64,000 bases of DNA from Acetobacterium paludosum. GTDB lineage: Bacteria; Bacillota; Clostridia; Eubacteriales; Eubacteriaceae. The notes below the pieces were generated by a model. It was not told the DNA's origin. It did not search any database and was given only the letters and a program-made list of their open reading frames with translations. Every line of letters begins with the position of its first letter. The stretch's first letter is position 1. A program made the position numbers and the translations under genes. The DNA lies in assembly GCF_008086595.1 (NCBI RefSeq), contig NZ_RXYA01000006.1, positions 165,323 through 229,322 on the forward strand. Reading direction: 5' to 3'. Positions 41,490-49,579 of the stretch are shown in pieces.

Positions 41490-41567
41490 GGTGGGTATAG
41501 TTCAGTCGGTTAGAGCGCCAGATTGTGATTCTGGAAATCGTGGGTTCGAGTCCCACTATCCACCCCA
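41490..41567 (+). tRNA. tRNA-His (anticodon GTG)
   Basis: Acceptor GTGGGTA pairs with TATCCAC with one G-T pair; the extra 5' G at 41490 faces the discriminator C, the identity mark of tRNA-His. Anticodon loop TTGTGAT, CCA encoded. Confidence 0.97.
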
Positions 41568-41587
41568 TTTTATATCATGATTTGCTT

Positions 41588-41663
41588 AGGGGTATAGCCA
41601 AGTCGGTAAGGCACAAGATTTTGATTCTTGCATGCGTAGGTTCGAGTCCTGCTACCCCTGCCA
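41588..41663 (+). tRNA. tRNA-Gln (anticodon TTG)
   Basis: Acceptor AGGGGTA/TACCCCT, discriminator G, CCA encoded, anticodon loop TTTTGAT. A substrate for the GatCAB route encoded nearby and for MnmA thiolation. Confidence 0.96.
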
Positions 41664-41677
41664 TTTTTACTTTTGAC

Positions 41678-41800
41678 AAGTAGAGAACCCAAGGCTTCTA
41701 AAGATAAACAATAACTAAATATTCTATCTGACCCATTAGCTCAGTTGGTATAAGTAGAGAACCCAAATCTTTGATTTGGTGTGAATCACTTAGTTAGGCA
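41678..41800 (+). pseudogene. decayed tRNA-Lys copy within a partial tandem duplication
   Basis: Bases 41730-41750 are identical to the first 21 bases of the intact tRNA-Lys (41854-41874). They continue into a degenerate anticodon arm (CCAAA-TCTTTGA-TTTGG) but no T arm, acceptor 3' strand or CCA follows. The 15-mer AAGTAGAGAACCCAA occurs at 41678-41692 and again at 41752-41766, showing a 74-base offset duplication. Not functional as a tRNA by inspection. Confidence 0.75.
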
Positions 41801-41853
41801 AACAGTTGGATCACACAATCGTTTAAAGACATGCAATAATTTAATATTTTTAT

Positions 41854-41929
41854 GACCCATTAGCTCAGTTGGTAGAGCATCTGACTTTTAATCAGGGTGT
41901 CGGGCGTTCAAGTCGCCCATGGGTCACCA
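41854..41929 (+). tRNA. tRNA-Lys (anticodon TTT)
   Basis: Acceptor GACCCAT/ATGGGTC, anticodon loop CTTTTAA, T loop CGTTCAAGTCG, CCA encoded. Confidence 0.97.
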
Positions 41930-41939
41930 TTAAGAAAAC

Positions 41940-41970
41940 ATAACCGCAGAGATTGCGGTTTTTTTATTTT
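41940..41970 (+). terminator. terminator of the tRNA cluster
   Basis: AACCGCA-GAGA-TTGCGGTT followed by T6. Confidence 0.92.
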
Positions 41971-42091
41971 TTGATAGAATGTGGATTATGTAGTATAGTG
42001 TTGCTAATGGGTGTTTTTTAATGATGAAAGGGGTAATAAACAAACGAAAGTGTTTGTTTTGCAATGGCTTCAATGATGCCAAGGAGATACT

Positions 42092-42841
42092 ATGATAAAA
42101 AAGGGAAGAATACAGAAACTAATTGGAGTAATCGGAATAATTCTGGTTGCCGTTATCATTGGAATGCTGACTTATCTGGGAGACTATTATCATGCTGATA
42201 AAACAGCTCATGATGCGCTCATCTCAGATTCACAAGTGACGGTTGAGGAAAAAGGAAATCTCATCATTTTTACGCCAACACAGGGACAAACGGATATTGG
42301 GTTTGTTTTTTACCCTGGTGGGAAAGTCGAGGTGAGTGCATATGCTCCTCTCATGCACTTGCTGGCGGAAAAAGGGATGACAACAGTAATTGTAAAAATG
42401 CCTTTTAATCTCGCGGTATTTAATATCAATGGTGCAGATGCGGCGATGGAAGCGCTGCCGGAAGTGTCAAAATGGATTATTGGCGGACATTCGCTGGGCG
42501 GTGCCATAGCATCGGATTATGCAGCTGAGAATGAAGAGAAGGTTTCCGGATTGGTACTCCTGGGAGCTTATCCCAATAAAGATTTATCGCAAACCAAGAT
42601 AACGGTTTTAAGCCTATATGGAAGTGAAGATCACATTTTAAATCGAACGGCTTTTGAAGCGGCAAAAACAAAAATGCCTGCTGATACCACTTTTTATGAA
42701 ATAATCGGTGGAAATCACGGGAATTTCGGAAATTATGGGGAACAAAAAGGTGATGGGGTATCGACAATTTCAGCAGCAGATCAGCAGTCCATCACTTGTG
42801 AAAGGATAGTAGAAAAGGAAATGGCTGAGATAAGAAAATAA
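42092..42841 (+). CDS. membrane-anchored alpha/beta hydrolase
   Basis: A 249-residue protein with an N-terminal hydrophobic helix (residues 9-29, uncleaved anchor or signal). The hydrolase fold has the nucleophile elbow GGHSLGGAIA, the acid in YGSEDHIL, and the His in GGNHGNFGNYGEQKGDG. This last motif and the small size match the alpha/beta hydrolase family 5 type (PF12695). The substrate is unknown; an extracytoplasmic esterase is likely. AAGGAGA precedes the ATG. It appears to be a single gene or weakly linked to the next. Confidence 0.82.
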   Translation: MIKKGRIQKLIGVIGIILVAVIIGMLTYLGDYYHADKTAHDALISDSQVTVEEKGNLIIFTPTQGQTDIGFVFYPGGKVEVSAYAPLMHLLAEKGMTTVIVKMPFNLAVFNINGADAAMEALPEVSKWIIGGHSLGGAIASDYAAENEEKVSGLVLLGAYPNKDLSQTKITVLSLYGSEDHILNRTAFEAAKTKMPADTTFYEIIGGNHGNFGNYGEQKGDGVSTISAADQQSITCERIVEKEMAEIRK

Positions 42842-42897
42842 TAAGAAATTACTTTGGCCACAGATTCATTTATTTTGAAGAAAAAAGAGGAAAAACA

Positions 42898-43269
42898 ATG
42901 AAAGTACTTGGTAATATTCTCTGGGTAATACTTGGTGGATTGATCATGGCTTTGGGCTGGATTTTGGCAGGCGTGATTTGCTGTATTACGATTATTGGCA
43001 TCCCTTTGGGGATTCAGGCATTTAAAATGGCACAGCTGGTATTTTGGCCTTTTGGAAAAACAGTTGATTATTCAAAAATGGGGACCGGGTCGGTTCTTTT
43101 GAATATTCTCTGGCTGCTTATATTTGGATGGGGACTAGCTTTGGGCTCCGCTATTTTGGGCTTAGTTTATTGTATTACGATTATTGGCATTCCCTTTGGA
43201 TTGCAATGGTTTAAATTTGCTAAGTTGGCATTACTTCCGTTTGGTGCAGAAATCATCGATACTAGATAA
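42898..43269 (+). CDS. YccF-domain inner-membrane protein
   Basis: A 123-residue hydrophobic protein made of two internal copies of the same unit (LGNILWVI...CCITIIGIPLGIQAFKMA and LLNILWLL...YCITIIGIPFGLQWFKFA), the YccF pattern. Each unit contains two hydrophobic stretches. Function unknown in all organisms as far as I can recall. GAGGAAAAACA precedes the ATG. Confidence 0.85.
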   Translation: MKVLGNILWVILGGLIMALGWILAGVICCITIIGIPLGIQAFKMAQLVFWPFGKTVDYSKMGTGSVLLNILWLLIFGWGLALGSAILGLVYCITIIGIPFGLQWFKFAKLALLPFGAEIIDTR

Positions 43270-43287
43270 CTGATAGGTATAATATGC

Positions 43288-43317
43288 TTGACAATAAAAT
43301 AAAATCAAGACTATAAT
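43288..43317 (+). promoter_or_regulatory. promoter of metN-metI
   Basis: TTGACA (43288-43293) and TATAAT (43312-43317), 18-base spacer. The start codon of metN is about 200 bases further on, leaving a long leader. Confidence 0.75.
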
Positions 43318-43339
43318 AAAGCAACAAGTTAGTATGAAA

Positions 43340-43474
43340 CATAACGGAGCTTGTAGAAAAGTGATAATAGATTTATATTTATCTGTTAGATACTTTATCT
43401 AATCAAGCTCTTTTTCAAGTACCGTTATTTATCATTCGACGCCAGGATTGGAGAGGTTTACCAATCCGTTATGA
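43340..43474 (+). promoter_or_regulatory. structured leader with alternative pairings (candidate riboswitch/attenuator) before metNIQ
   Basis: CATAACGGA (43340-43348) can pair perfectly with TCCGTTATG (43465-43473). The inner ATAACGG can instead pair with CCGTTAT at 43422-43428. GAGCTTG (43347-43353) pairs with CAAGCTC (43404-43410), which is followed by T5, a potential terminator. A further perfect hairpin GGATTGG/CCAATCC lies at 43445-43467. The S-box (SAM-I) core is absent. The competing helices look like an on/off leader for methionine supply, but the class is unidentified. Confidence 0.5.
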
Positions 43475-43524
43475 GAAATACAATTTAATAACATACTTGA
43501 AATTGAGATAGTGTTTCAATCTTT

Positions 43525-44574
43525 ATGATTAGGAGGGTGAGGAACATCAAAAGTAATAAGACGTCCCAACAACCCATCATTGAAATTAAAAACCTGGGAA
43601 AAACCTTTCATCCCAAAAGTGGTGAGGTAAAGGCATTGGAGGGGATTAACCTAACAGTGAACCAGGGAGATATTTTTGGAATTATTGGTATGAGCGGGGC
43701 AGGAAAAAGCACCTTGGTTCGTTGTATCAATCTTCTGGAAAAGCCGACTGACGGCAGTGTTTTCATTGATGGACAAGACATTTCAAAACTGACTGAAAAA
43801 GAACTGAGAACCGTACGCTATTCGGTGGGAATGATTTTTCAACAATTCAATTTATTGATGCAGAGAACTGCGGAAAGAAACATCCTTTTTCCCCTGGAAA
43901 TTGCAGGAGTTGATAAGGAGACGGCAAAGAAAAGAACTGCGGAGCTTTTGGAACTGGTAGGGTTGCCGGATAAAGCAAAGGCCTATCCATCACAATTATC
44001 GGGCGGACAAAAACAGAGAATTGCGATTGCCAGAGCACTGGCAAATAATCCCAAAATTCTGCTGTGCGATGAAGCAACTTCAGCACTTGATCCATCAACA
44101 ACGAAATCAATTCTGAGTCTACTAAAAGAAATCAATCAAAAAATGGGGATTACCATTGTCATCATTACCCATGAAATGAGTGTTGTTGAACAAATCTGTA
44201 ATCACGTGGCAATCATTGACGAAAGCAAGATCGCTGAATATGGACCGGTGGAAGAAATTTTTAGAAATCCAAAAACCGAAATAGCAAAAAAAATGATCTT
44301 TTCTGAAGGTGATCAGGGATCGGTTGTCATGGGTAAGAATTGTTATCGACTTGTATTTGATGAGAATTCATCCAGTGATTCAGTTATGGCAAAAATGGTA
44401 CTGGAAACAAAGTGTCTGGTAAAGATTGTTCATGCCGATATGAAAGATATTGACGGTGTTAGTTTTGGACAAATGGTTATCCAGTTACCGGAGGACGAGT
44501 TAACCGCATCTCGGGCAATCTACTACCTTCGTTCTCGCCAGATTGGCGTTGAGGAGGTGGAAATCGATGGATAG
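43525..44574 (+). CDS. metN: methionine ABC transporter ATP-binding protein
   Basis: Cytoplasmic ATPase of the MetNIQ importer. 349 residues: Walker A GMSGAGKST, Q-loop MIFQQFNLL, signature LSGGQKQRIAIARAL, Walker B ILLCDEATSALDP, H-loop ITHEMSVV, and the C-terminal NIL/ACT-like regulatory domain (about 270-349) that binds methionine and causes feedback inhibition. The start is uncertain: the ATG at 43525 lies before, not after, the AGGAGG at 43531. It overlaps metI by eight bases. Confidence 0.93.
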   Translation: MIRRVRNIKSNKTSQQPIIEIKNLGKTFHPKSGEVKALEGINLTVNQGDIFGIIGMSGAGKSTLVRCINLLEKPTDGSVFIDGQDISKLTEKELRTVRYSVGMIFQQFNLLMQRTAERNILFPLEIAGVDKETAKKRTAELLELVGLPDKAKAYPSQLSGGQKQRIAIARALANNPKILLCDEATSALDPSTTKSILSLLKEINQKMGITIVIITHEMSVVEQICNHVAIIDESKIAEYGPVEEIFRNPKTEIAKKMIFSEGDQGSVVMGKNCYRLVFDENSSSDSVMAKMVLETKCLVKIVHADMKDIDGVSFGQMVIQLPEDELTASRAIYYLRSRQIGVEEVEIDG

Positions 44575-45223
44575 CTCAATGACGACATTAATTATTCAAG
44601 GAACTTTTGAAACACTTTACATGACCTTGGTTTCAACTCTTATTGCCTACATTATCGGATTGCCGGTGGGGGTGTTATTGGTGACCAGTGATTCAGAAGG
44701 AATTGTACCGATGAGACTGCTTAACAAGGTATTGGATATTATTGTAAATATTACCCGGTCAATTCCCTTTTTAATTCTCTTAATAGCAGTGATCCCGTTT
44801 ACCCGATTTGTTGTCGGAACGAGCATTGGCTCTACGGCAACCATTGTTCCACTCGTTCTTGCGGCGGCGCCTTTCATCGCTCGTTTGGTGGAGTCTTCTA
44901 TTAAAGAAGTGGACTATGGAATTATCGAGGCTTCTTTGTCTATGGGGGCTAGTCCGCTTCAAGTCGTGACAAAGGTCATGATTCCAGAAGCAAAGCCATC
45001 CTTGATTATCGGAGCGGCCATTGCAACAACGACCATTTTGGGTTATTCAGCCATGGCTGGAATCGTTGGCGGCGGTGGACTGGGAGATATTGCCATTCGT
45101 TTTGGGTACTATCGTTATGAAACTGGGGTAATGGTTGTTACGGTCATGCTGTTAGTTTTAATCGTTCAGATTTTTCAAGAATTTGGGATGAAAATTGCGC
45201 AAAAGCAGGATCATAGAAAATAG
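44567..45223 (+). CDS. metI: methionine ABC transporter permease
   Basis: A 218-residue five-helix permease with ETLYMTLVSTLIAYIIGLPVGVLLV and the EAA loop EASLSMGASPLQVVTKVMIPEA. The ATG at 44567 follows GAGGAGGTGG and overlaps the metN stop, so translation is coupled. Confidence 0.93.
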   Translation: MDSSMTTLIIQGTFETLYMTLVSTLIAYIIGLPVGVLLVTSDSEGIVPMRLLNKVLDIIVNITRSIPFLILLIAVIPFTRFVVGTSIGSTATIVPLVLAAAPFIARLVESSIKEVDYGIIEASLSMGASPLQVVTKVMIPEAKPSLIIGAAIATTTILGYSAMAGIVGGGGLGDIAIRFGYYRYETGVMVVTVMLLVLIVQIFQEFGMKIAQKQDHRK

Positions 45224-45248
45224 TAGCTTGTTTTTTAAAAAAAGAGGA

Positions 45249-45277
45249 TTGACAACTGAAATTTGCTATGTTATATT
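45249..45277 (+). promoter_or_regulatory. separate promoter before metQ
   Basis: TTGACA (45249-45254) and TATATT (45272-45277), 17-base spacer, in the 121-base gap between metI and metQ; extra synthesis of the binding lipoprotein is expected. Confidence 0.65.
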
Positions 45278-45344
45278 ACATATCAAACATGTAGGAATTA
45301 TATGGAATTTGAGAGATCCCATATAGAAAGAAGAGGAGAGAAAA

Positions 45345-46163
45345 ATGAAAAAGTTTGGTTCACTATTATTGATCAGTATTGTTGGGTTGGCATTGCTGAC
45401 AGGTTGTGCAGCAAAAGGAACGGGAACTGATGATAAAACAATTGTTGTTGGCGCTAGTCCTACGCCTCATGCAGAGATTCTAAAAGTTGCCGGAGAGGTA
45501 TTGGCAGATGAAGGATATACTTTGCAAATTAAAGAATTTACGGATTATGTTCAACCTAACTTAACACTGCAAAGTGGAGAGTTGGATGCTAACTATTTCC
45601 AACATCTTCCATATTTAGAAGATTTTAATACTAAAAACAATACAAAGCTTGTAAGTGCAGGTGCCATTCATTATGAACCATTGGGTTTGTATCCGGGAAA
45701 AACAAAAACACTTGATGCAATTGCGGATGGTTCAACCATAGCGATTCCAAATGATACCACCAATGAAGCGCGTGCTTTGTTACTGCTTCAAACAATTGGT
45801 TTAATTAAAGTTAATCCTAGTGCTGGACTCGAGGCAACACCTAAGGATGTCATTGAAAATCCGAAAAATATTCAATTTGCAGAATTGGAAGCGGCACAAC
45901 TGGGACGATCACTTCAGGATGTGGATTTAGCGGTTATTAACGGAAATTACGCGATTGAAGCCGGATTGAATGTCAGTACAGATGCGATTGCGAAAGAAGA
46001 AAAAGACTCCCTGGCGGCCCAAACCTATGCAAACATCGTGGCTGTTCGAGCTGGTGATGAGAATAGTGCTAAAACCGTGGCATTGATCAAGGCACTTAAA
46101 AGTGACAAAGTTAAAGCTTACATAGAAGATACCTATAAAGGTGCAGTTGTACCTATTTTCTAG
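45345..46163 (+). CDS. metQ: methionine-binding lipoprotein
   Basis: Substrate-binding protein of MetNIQ, anchored outside the membrane. The 272 residues start with a lipoprotein signal ending in LLTGC (Cys21), then IVVGASPTPHAEILK, YFQHLPYLEDFN and IAIPNDTTNEARALLLLQ, family signatures. D- or L-methionine or a derivative is the likely ligand. AGAGGAGAG precedes the ATG. Confidence 0.93.
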   Translation: MKKFGSLLLISIVGLALLTGCAAKGTGTDDKTIVVGASPTPHAEILKVAGEVLADEGYTLQIKEFTDYVQPNLTLQSGELDANYFQHLPYLEDFNTKNNTKLVSAGAIHYEPLGLYPGKTKTLDAIADGSTIAIPNDTTNEARALLLLQTIGLIKVNPSAGLEATPKDVIENPKNIQFAELEAAQLGRSLQDVDLAVINGNYAIEAGLNVSTDAIAKEEKDSLAAQTYANIVAVRAGDENSAKTVALIKALKSDKVKAYIEDTYKGAVVPIF

Positions 46164-46189
46164 TAAAAATCAATAAAGGAATATGATAA

Positions 46190-46252
46190 TTAAGGCCAGT
46201 TATTTGTCGCTGTGTTTGGAAAAACACAGACAGAACGAATAGCTGGCTTTAA
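46190..46252 (+). terminator. long hairpin after metQ
   Basis: TTAAGGCCAGTTATT pairs with AATAGCTGGCTTTAA and CTGTGTTT with AAACACAG inside. It lacks a long T tract, so it may act as a barrier or mRNA end protector; the metQ transcript and the convergent amidase-like gene meet here. Confidence 0.55.
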
Positions 46253-46319
46253 ATTTATATTATGATTTATAACTGGTACGGTACAAGGAGGTAACAATCT
46301 GAAGGTTTGCGTTTTCGCT

Positions 46320-47639
46320 TTAGGGGTTCTGAAGGGTATTTGGGTCATTTTCGCTGCCAGCGTTGGGATCAGTTGGATTGTCGTTCCAGCCCATGATTTT
46401 AATCAATCGTATTTCTGGATAGCCGTAGGCACTGGCGGGATAGTTTATTCGGTCGGTAGTATTTGAATTAATGAGATAATCTAACATATTACCATTCTCA
46501 TCGGTAATGACATCAGTAATAATAACCGAATGATGCCATTCCTGATTATAACCATATTGTAGAATATCGCCGATCGATCCACTAAAAACATTATCATCAA
46601 CAATGGCTGCAAGTCCATATCCTGTGTTTTCGTTGGCATAGGTGTAAAATTCATCAACACCTGCCCATGCGGGACTTCTGCCCGAATCCGTTTCTTCTAA
46701 ATTAATGGAATCATCATACCATTTCCATTGAGTGTACGCATCTCCAAAATAATCCATGGGGATTCCTCCAGCGTGGAGACACTGGGAAATATAGTTGTTG
46801 CAATTTCCGTCGTATTGGTCGTATATACCGTATTCATCAGTATTGCGGATAACCCCTTGGGAATTAACCCAGGTCATGGCATAGCTAACGGCTGATTTGG
46901 CGTCATAGGGATTTTTAGAATTGGATTCTCGAGTTTTCTGTTCGCTGACATTATATGCTTTTTTATCTAAGGATAAGTCTTTCACAACAGATGTGGCTTG
47001 ATTTAGAAGAGCTGCGGGGGCTTCCTTTAAATTGCCGGAATTATCGGTAATTGTTTTCTCAATCATTGAAAAGTAGTCTTCTTCTTGATGATGTTCAACA
47101 ATTACGTAACCATTGTCATCTTTTTTTAAATAAAAGGTATGTTTTATCCCGCTGCTTGATGAGTCGATATTGGGAATAAAAGCAAAATTCACAGTTCGAT
47201 CTTCCATTACGACCACTTCAAGCTCATCTCCGGTATCGTTGATTTCAGATATCTTTAAGCCGCATTCATAATTAGTCATGCGCAAATCATCGGTTTGAGC
47301 AAGTCTTAAATTAATGAGATAGTCGAGGGTATTTTGGTTGATCCAGGCATTTTCACTGGATGGATCAAGAAAAAGGGTGGTAATGTCAGTAGTTTTTAAA
47401 TCTGCGGTTGCAGCGTAGGTCGTTTCAAAATATTTGGAAATCGGAGCTATTATTTCAGGTTCAAGCATATCTTCCCCGCTACGGATTTTCACCACCCGAA
47501 CGTAATCACTTGAGGTAATGCCATTGATGCTGGCAGAGATTCTTTTGAAATCAGGGGAATTCATAAAATTCTTAGCAAAAATAAGTCCAACAGCGACAAA
47601 GACTATCAGGAGTAGACTTATTAAATATTTTTTTTTCAT
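46320..47639 (-). CDS. exported protein with Amidase_6-type (PF12671) domain
   Basis: The ATG at 47639 follows AAAGG; a longer frame adds 24 residues without a ribosome site. The 439-residue protein has an N-terminal membrane helix (residues 5-23), an unclassified middle region, and a C-terminal putative amidase domain with YDAKSAVSYAMTWVN, YDGNCNNYISQCLHAGGIPMDY (likely catalytic Cys) and WHHSVIITDV (likely His). This class is common in sporeforming and non-sporeforming Firmicutes and probably cleaves wall peptides. It is a single-gene unit convergent with metQ. Confidence 0.82.
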   Translation of the reverse strand: MKKKYLISLLLIVFVAVGLIFAKNFMNSPDFKRISASINGITSSDYVRVVKIRSGEDMLEPEIIAPISKYFETTYAATADLKTTDITTLFLDPSSENAWINQNTLDYLINLRLAQTDDLRMTNYECGLKISEINDTGDELEVVVMEDRTVNFAFIPNIDSSSSGIKHTFYLKKDDNGYVIVEHHQEEDYFSMIEKTITDNSGNLKEAPAALLNQATSVVKDLSLDKKAYNVSEQKTRESNSKNPYDAKSAVSYAMTWVNSQGVIRNTDEYGIYDQYDGNCNNYISQCLHAGGIPMDYFGDAYTQWKWYDDSINLEETDSGRSPAWAGVDEFYTYANENTGYGLAAIVDDNVFSGSIGDILQYGYNQEWHHSVIITDVITDENGNMLDYLINSNTTDRINYPASAYGYPEIRLIKIMGWNDNPTDPNAGSENDPNTLQNP

Positions 47640-47870
47640 CAATTCAGAACCTTTCACTGGTTTGGAGTTATTTAGGTCATTTATATATGTTTTTCTTTGT
47701 GAAATAAACAAAAATCGTATAAATTACTTGAACTGTTCATTTAGTTGATAAGATCTAAAATATCTTGCTGATTTTTCAGATCGTTATCAATTGAACTTTG
47801 TATTCTATCATATAAAAGCTGTTATAAATATTTTTTAAATATTTATATTTTTAGACAAAATTGAAACGGA

Positions 47871-47888
47871 CCGGAGACCTGCACTTGT
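47871..47888 (+). other. isolated B12-box-like sequence ahead of cobT
   Basis: CCGGAGACCTGC at about 47873-47884 matches the conserved cobalamin-riboswitch B12 box, but no other riboswitch core elements are upstream. A hairpin TTGCAGTG/CACTGCAA (about 47914-47977) follows. The rest of the 47640-48051 gap is AT-rich with no gene; TATAAT at 48008-48013 probably serves cobT. Confidence 0.25.
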
Positions 47889-48051
47889 TGAGTGGAATAT
47901 AGCGGTTAAGGTTGCAGTGGATAAACGAGCAAATCAGGTGTGATTTAAAACAATATGGTCACTGCAATATTCAGAAAATTATCGATTCCACACGATAATG
48001 ATTGTGTTATAATATAGTTCATAAATATTAATATTGACAGAGGAGATAAAA

Positions 48052-49104
48052 ATGAGTTTGTTAAATGAAACATTAGAAAAAATTCAGCCCCTAAACGAAG
48101 AAATTATGAAAAAATCAAAAGTTCGGGTTGATGATCTGTTAAAACCAGTAGGCAGTTTAGGTGTGCTGGAAGAAATTGCAGTACAATTATCAGGAATTTC
48201 AGATGAAATGTTCCCTGATGTCAGCAAAAAAGCAATGCTCGTTTTCTGCGGCGATCATGGTGTTTTTGAAGAAGGGGTTGCGGCGGCACCACAAGAAGTT
48301 ACTGATTTAATGGCCCAAATGGTCGTTGCCGGGAAGAGCGGAGTTGCAGTACTTTGCAAACAAGCCGGAGCCGATGTTTTTGTCTGTGATGTCGGGATGA
48401 TTTCTGAAATTGATCCAAAATCAAAAATTTTGGATAAAAAAATAAGAAAAGGAACATCGAATATGCGAAAGGGTCCGGCAATGACTCGTGATGAAGCAAT
48501 AGCATCTCTTGAGGCTGGAATTGATGTGGCTGGAAGAGCGATTAAAAATGGATATAATATCCTGGGAACTGGCGAAGTAGGGATTTCTAATACCACTCCA
48601 AGTGCAGCAATTTTTTCCGCTTTTAGTGGTGTTGATCCAGGCGAACTTGTTGGCGCTGGCGCAAACTTATCTGAAGAAAAAATGGTTAACAAAGCCCAGG
48701 TAATAAGAGATGCAATTACCCTGAATAAACCGGATAAAAATGATGCGATTGATGTATTGGCAAAAGTCGGCGGATTTGAGATTGGCGCTATGGCAGGAGC
48801 GATGCTTGCGGGTGCTTCATATAAGGTCCCGGTTCTTATTGATGGCTTTATTTCAACAGCTGCTGCGGCCATAGCGATTGCGCTGAAACCAGAAGTAAAA
48901 GGTTATCTCATTTGTTCTCATGCGTCAGCAGAAAGAGGAGCAGCTTTCGGTTCGGAATTTATTGGAGCTAAACCTTTCTTGAATATGGGCATGCGCTTGG
49001 GTGAAGGAAGCGGAGCGGCTATCGCTTTTAATATTGTTGAAGCTGCTTTATATATGAATCGTGAAATGGCAACTTATAGCGATGTCGGTTTGGGTGTTGT
49101 TTAA
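48052..49104 (+). CDS. cobT: nicotinate-nucleotide-dimethylbenzimidazole phosphoribosyltransferase
   Basis: Makes the alpha-ribazole phosphate used for the lower ligand of cobalamin, which acetogens need for their methyl-transfer corrinoids. 350 residues with VFCGDHGVFEEGVAAAPQEVTDLM, GEVGISNTTPSAAIFSA, GGFEIGAMAGAMLAGAS and the catalytic Glu region NMGMRLGEGSGAAIAF. The ATG at 48052 follows GAGGAG; a TTG six codons upstream is rejected. No other cobalamin genes are adjacent. Confidence 0.95.
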   Translation: MSLLNETLEKIQPLNEEIMKKSKVRVDDLLKPVGSLGVLEEIAVQLSGISDEMFPDVSKKAMLVFCGDHGVFEEGVAAAPQEVTDLMAQMVVAGKSGVAVLCKQAGADVFVCDVGMISEIDPKSKILDKKIRKGTSNMRKGPAMTRDEAIASLEAGIDVAGRAIKNGYNILGTGEVGISNTTPSAAIFSAFSGVDPGELVGAGANLSEEKMVNKAQVIRDAITLNKPDKNDAIDVLAKVGGFEIGAMAGAMLAGASYKVPVLIDGFISTAAAAIAIALKPEVKGYLICSHASAERGAAFGSEFIGAKPFLNMGMRLGEGSGAAIAFNIVEAALYMNREMATYSDVGLGVV

Positions 49105-49118
49105 GGATCAAAAATATC

Positions 49119-49148
49119 TTGACAATATTTTGAGATTAGGAATATAAT
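49119..49148 (+). promoter_or_regulatory. promoter of the T-box paaK unit
   Basis: TTGACA (49119-49124), 18-base spacer, TATAAT (49143-49148). Confidence 0.75.
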
Positions 49149-49154
49149 GGATCA

Positions 49155-49452
49155 TATATAAAAAAACTGTGAGTGAGGAAAGTAATCTTCGTTAGAGCCT
49201 GCAGAGAGTCGGTAATGGTGAGAACCGATGGCGATAAGGATGATGAAGTTCCCTCAGGAGTTGTTTTACTGAATAGGATTGAAGCAGATAATCGTTATTA
49301 GGTAGAATCGGTAGATCCTTATCGTTATCAAAAGGAAGAACATAAACTGCTGTTGTGGGAGTGTTCTTAAGTAAGTGGATTATTATGTAATCAAATTAGG
49401 TGGTACCGCGAGTAAGACTCGTCCTTTATATAAAGGACGGGTCTTTTATAGT
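49155..49452 (+). promoter_or_regulatory. T-box leader, probable Phe (UUC) specifier
   Basis: Stem I features are present: AGTAA on the 5' side of the specifier loop, AGAGAG near 49204, and on the 3' side GAAG followed by UUC (49249-49251) just before the lower stem CCCTCA. The antiterminator T-box TGGTACCGCG is at 49401-49410, and the terminator GACTCGTCCTTT/AAAGGACGGGTC-T4 at 49416-49452. Uncharged tRNA should stabilise the antiterminator and turn on paaK. Specifier assignment is by eye. Confidence 0.88.
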
Positions 49453-49579
49453 ATATGGGAAAGCACTTCCCTGGCGACTAATCCTGGACCATCATGAACG
49501 AGGGATTACATAGCGTCTATGGTTTTAAAGAAGACACCATTAGTAAATGATATAATTAAGAAAATTCAGGAGGAAAACA

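Noticed and set aside
43340..43474. SAM-I (S-box) riboswitch before metN
   Set aside because: The kink-turn, the conserved GATGA-type strand and the GGCAACC core are all absent.
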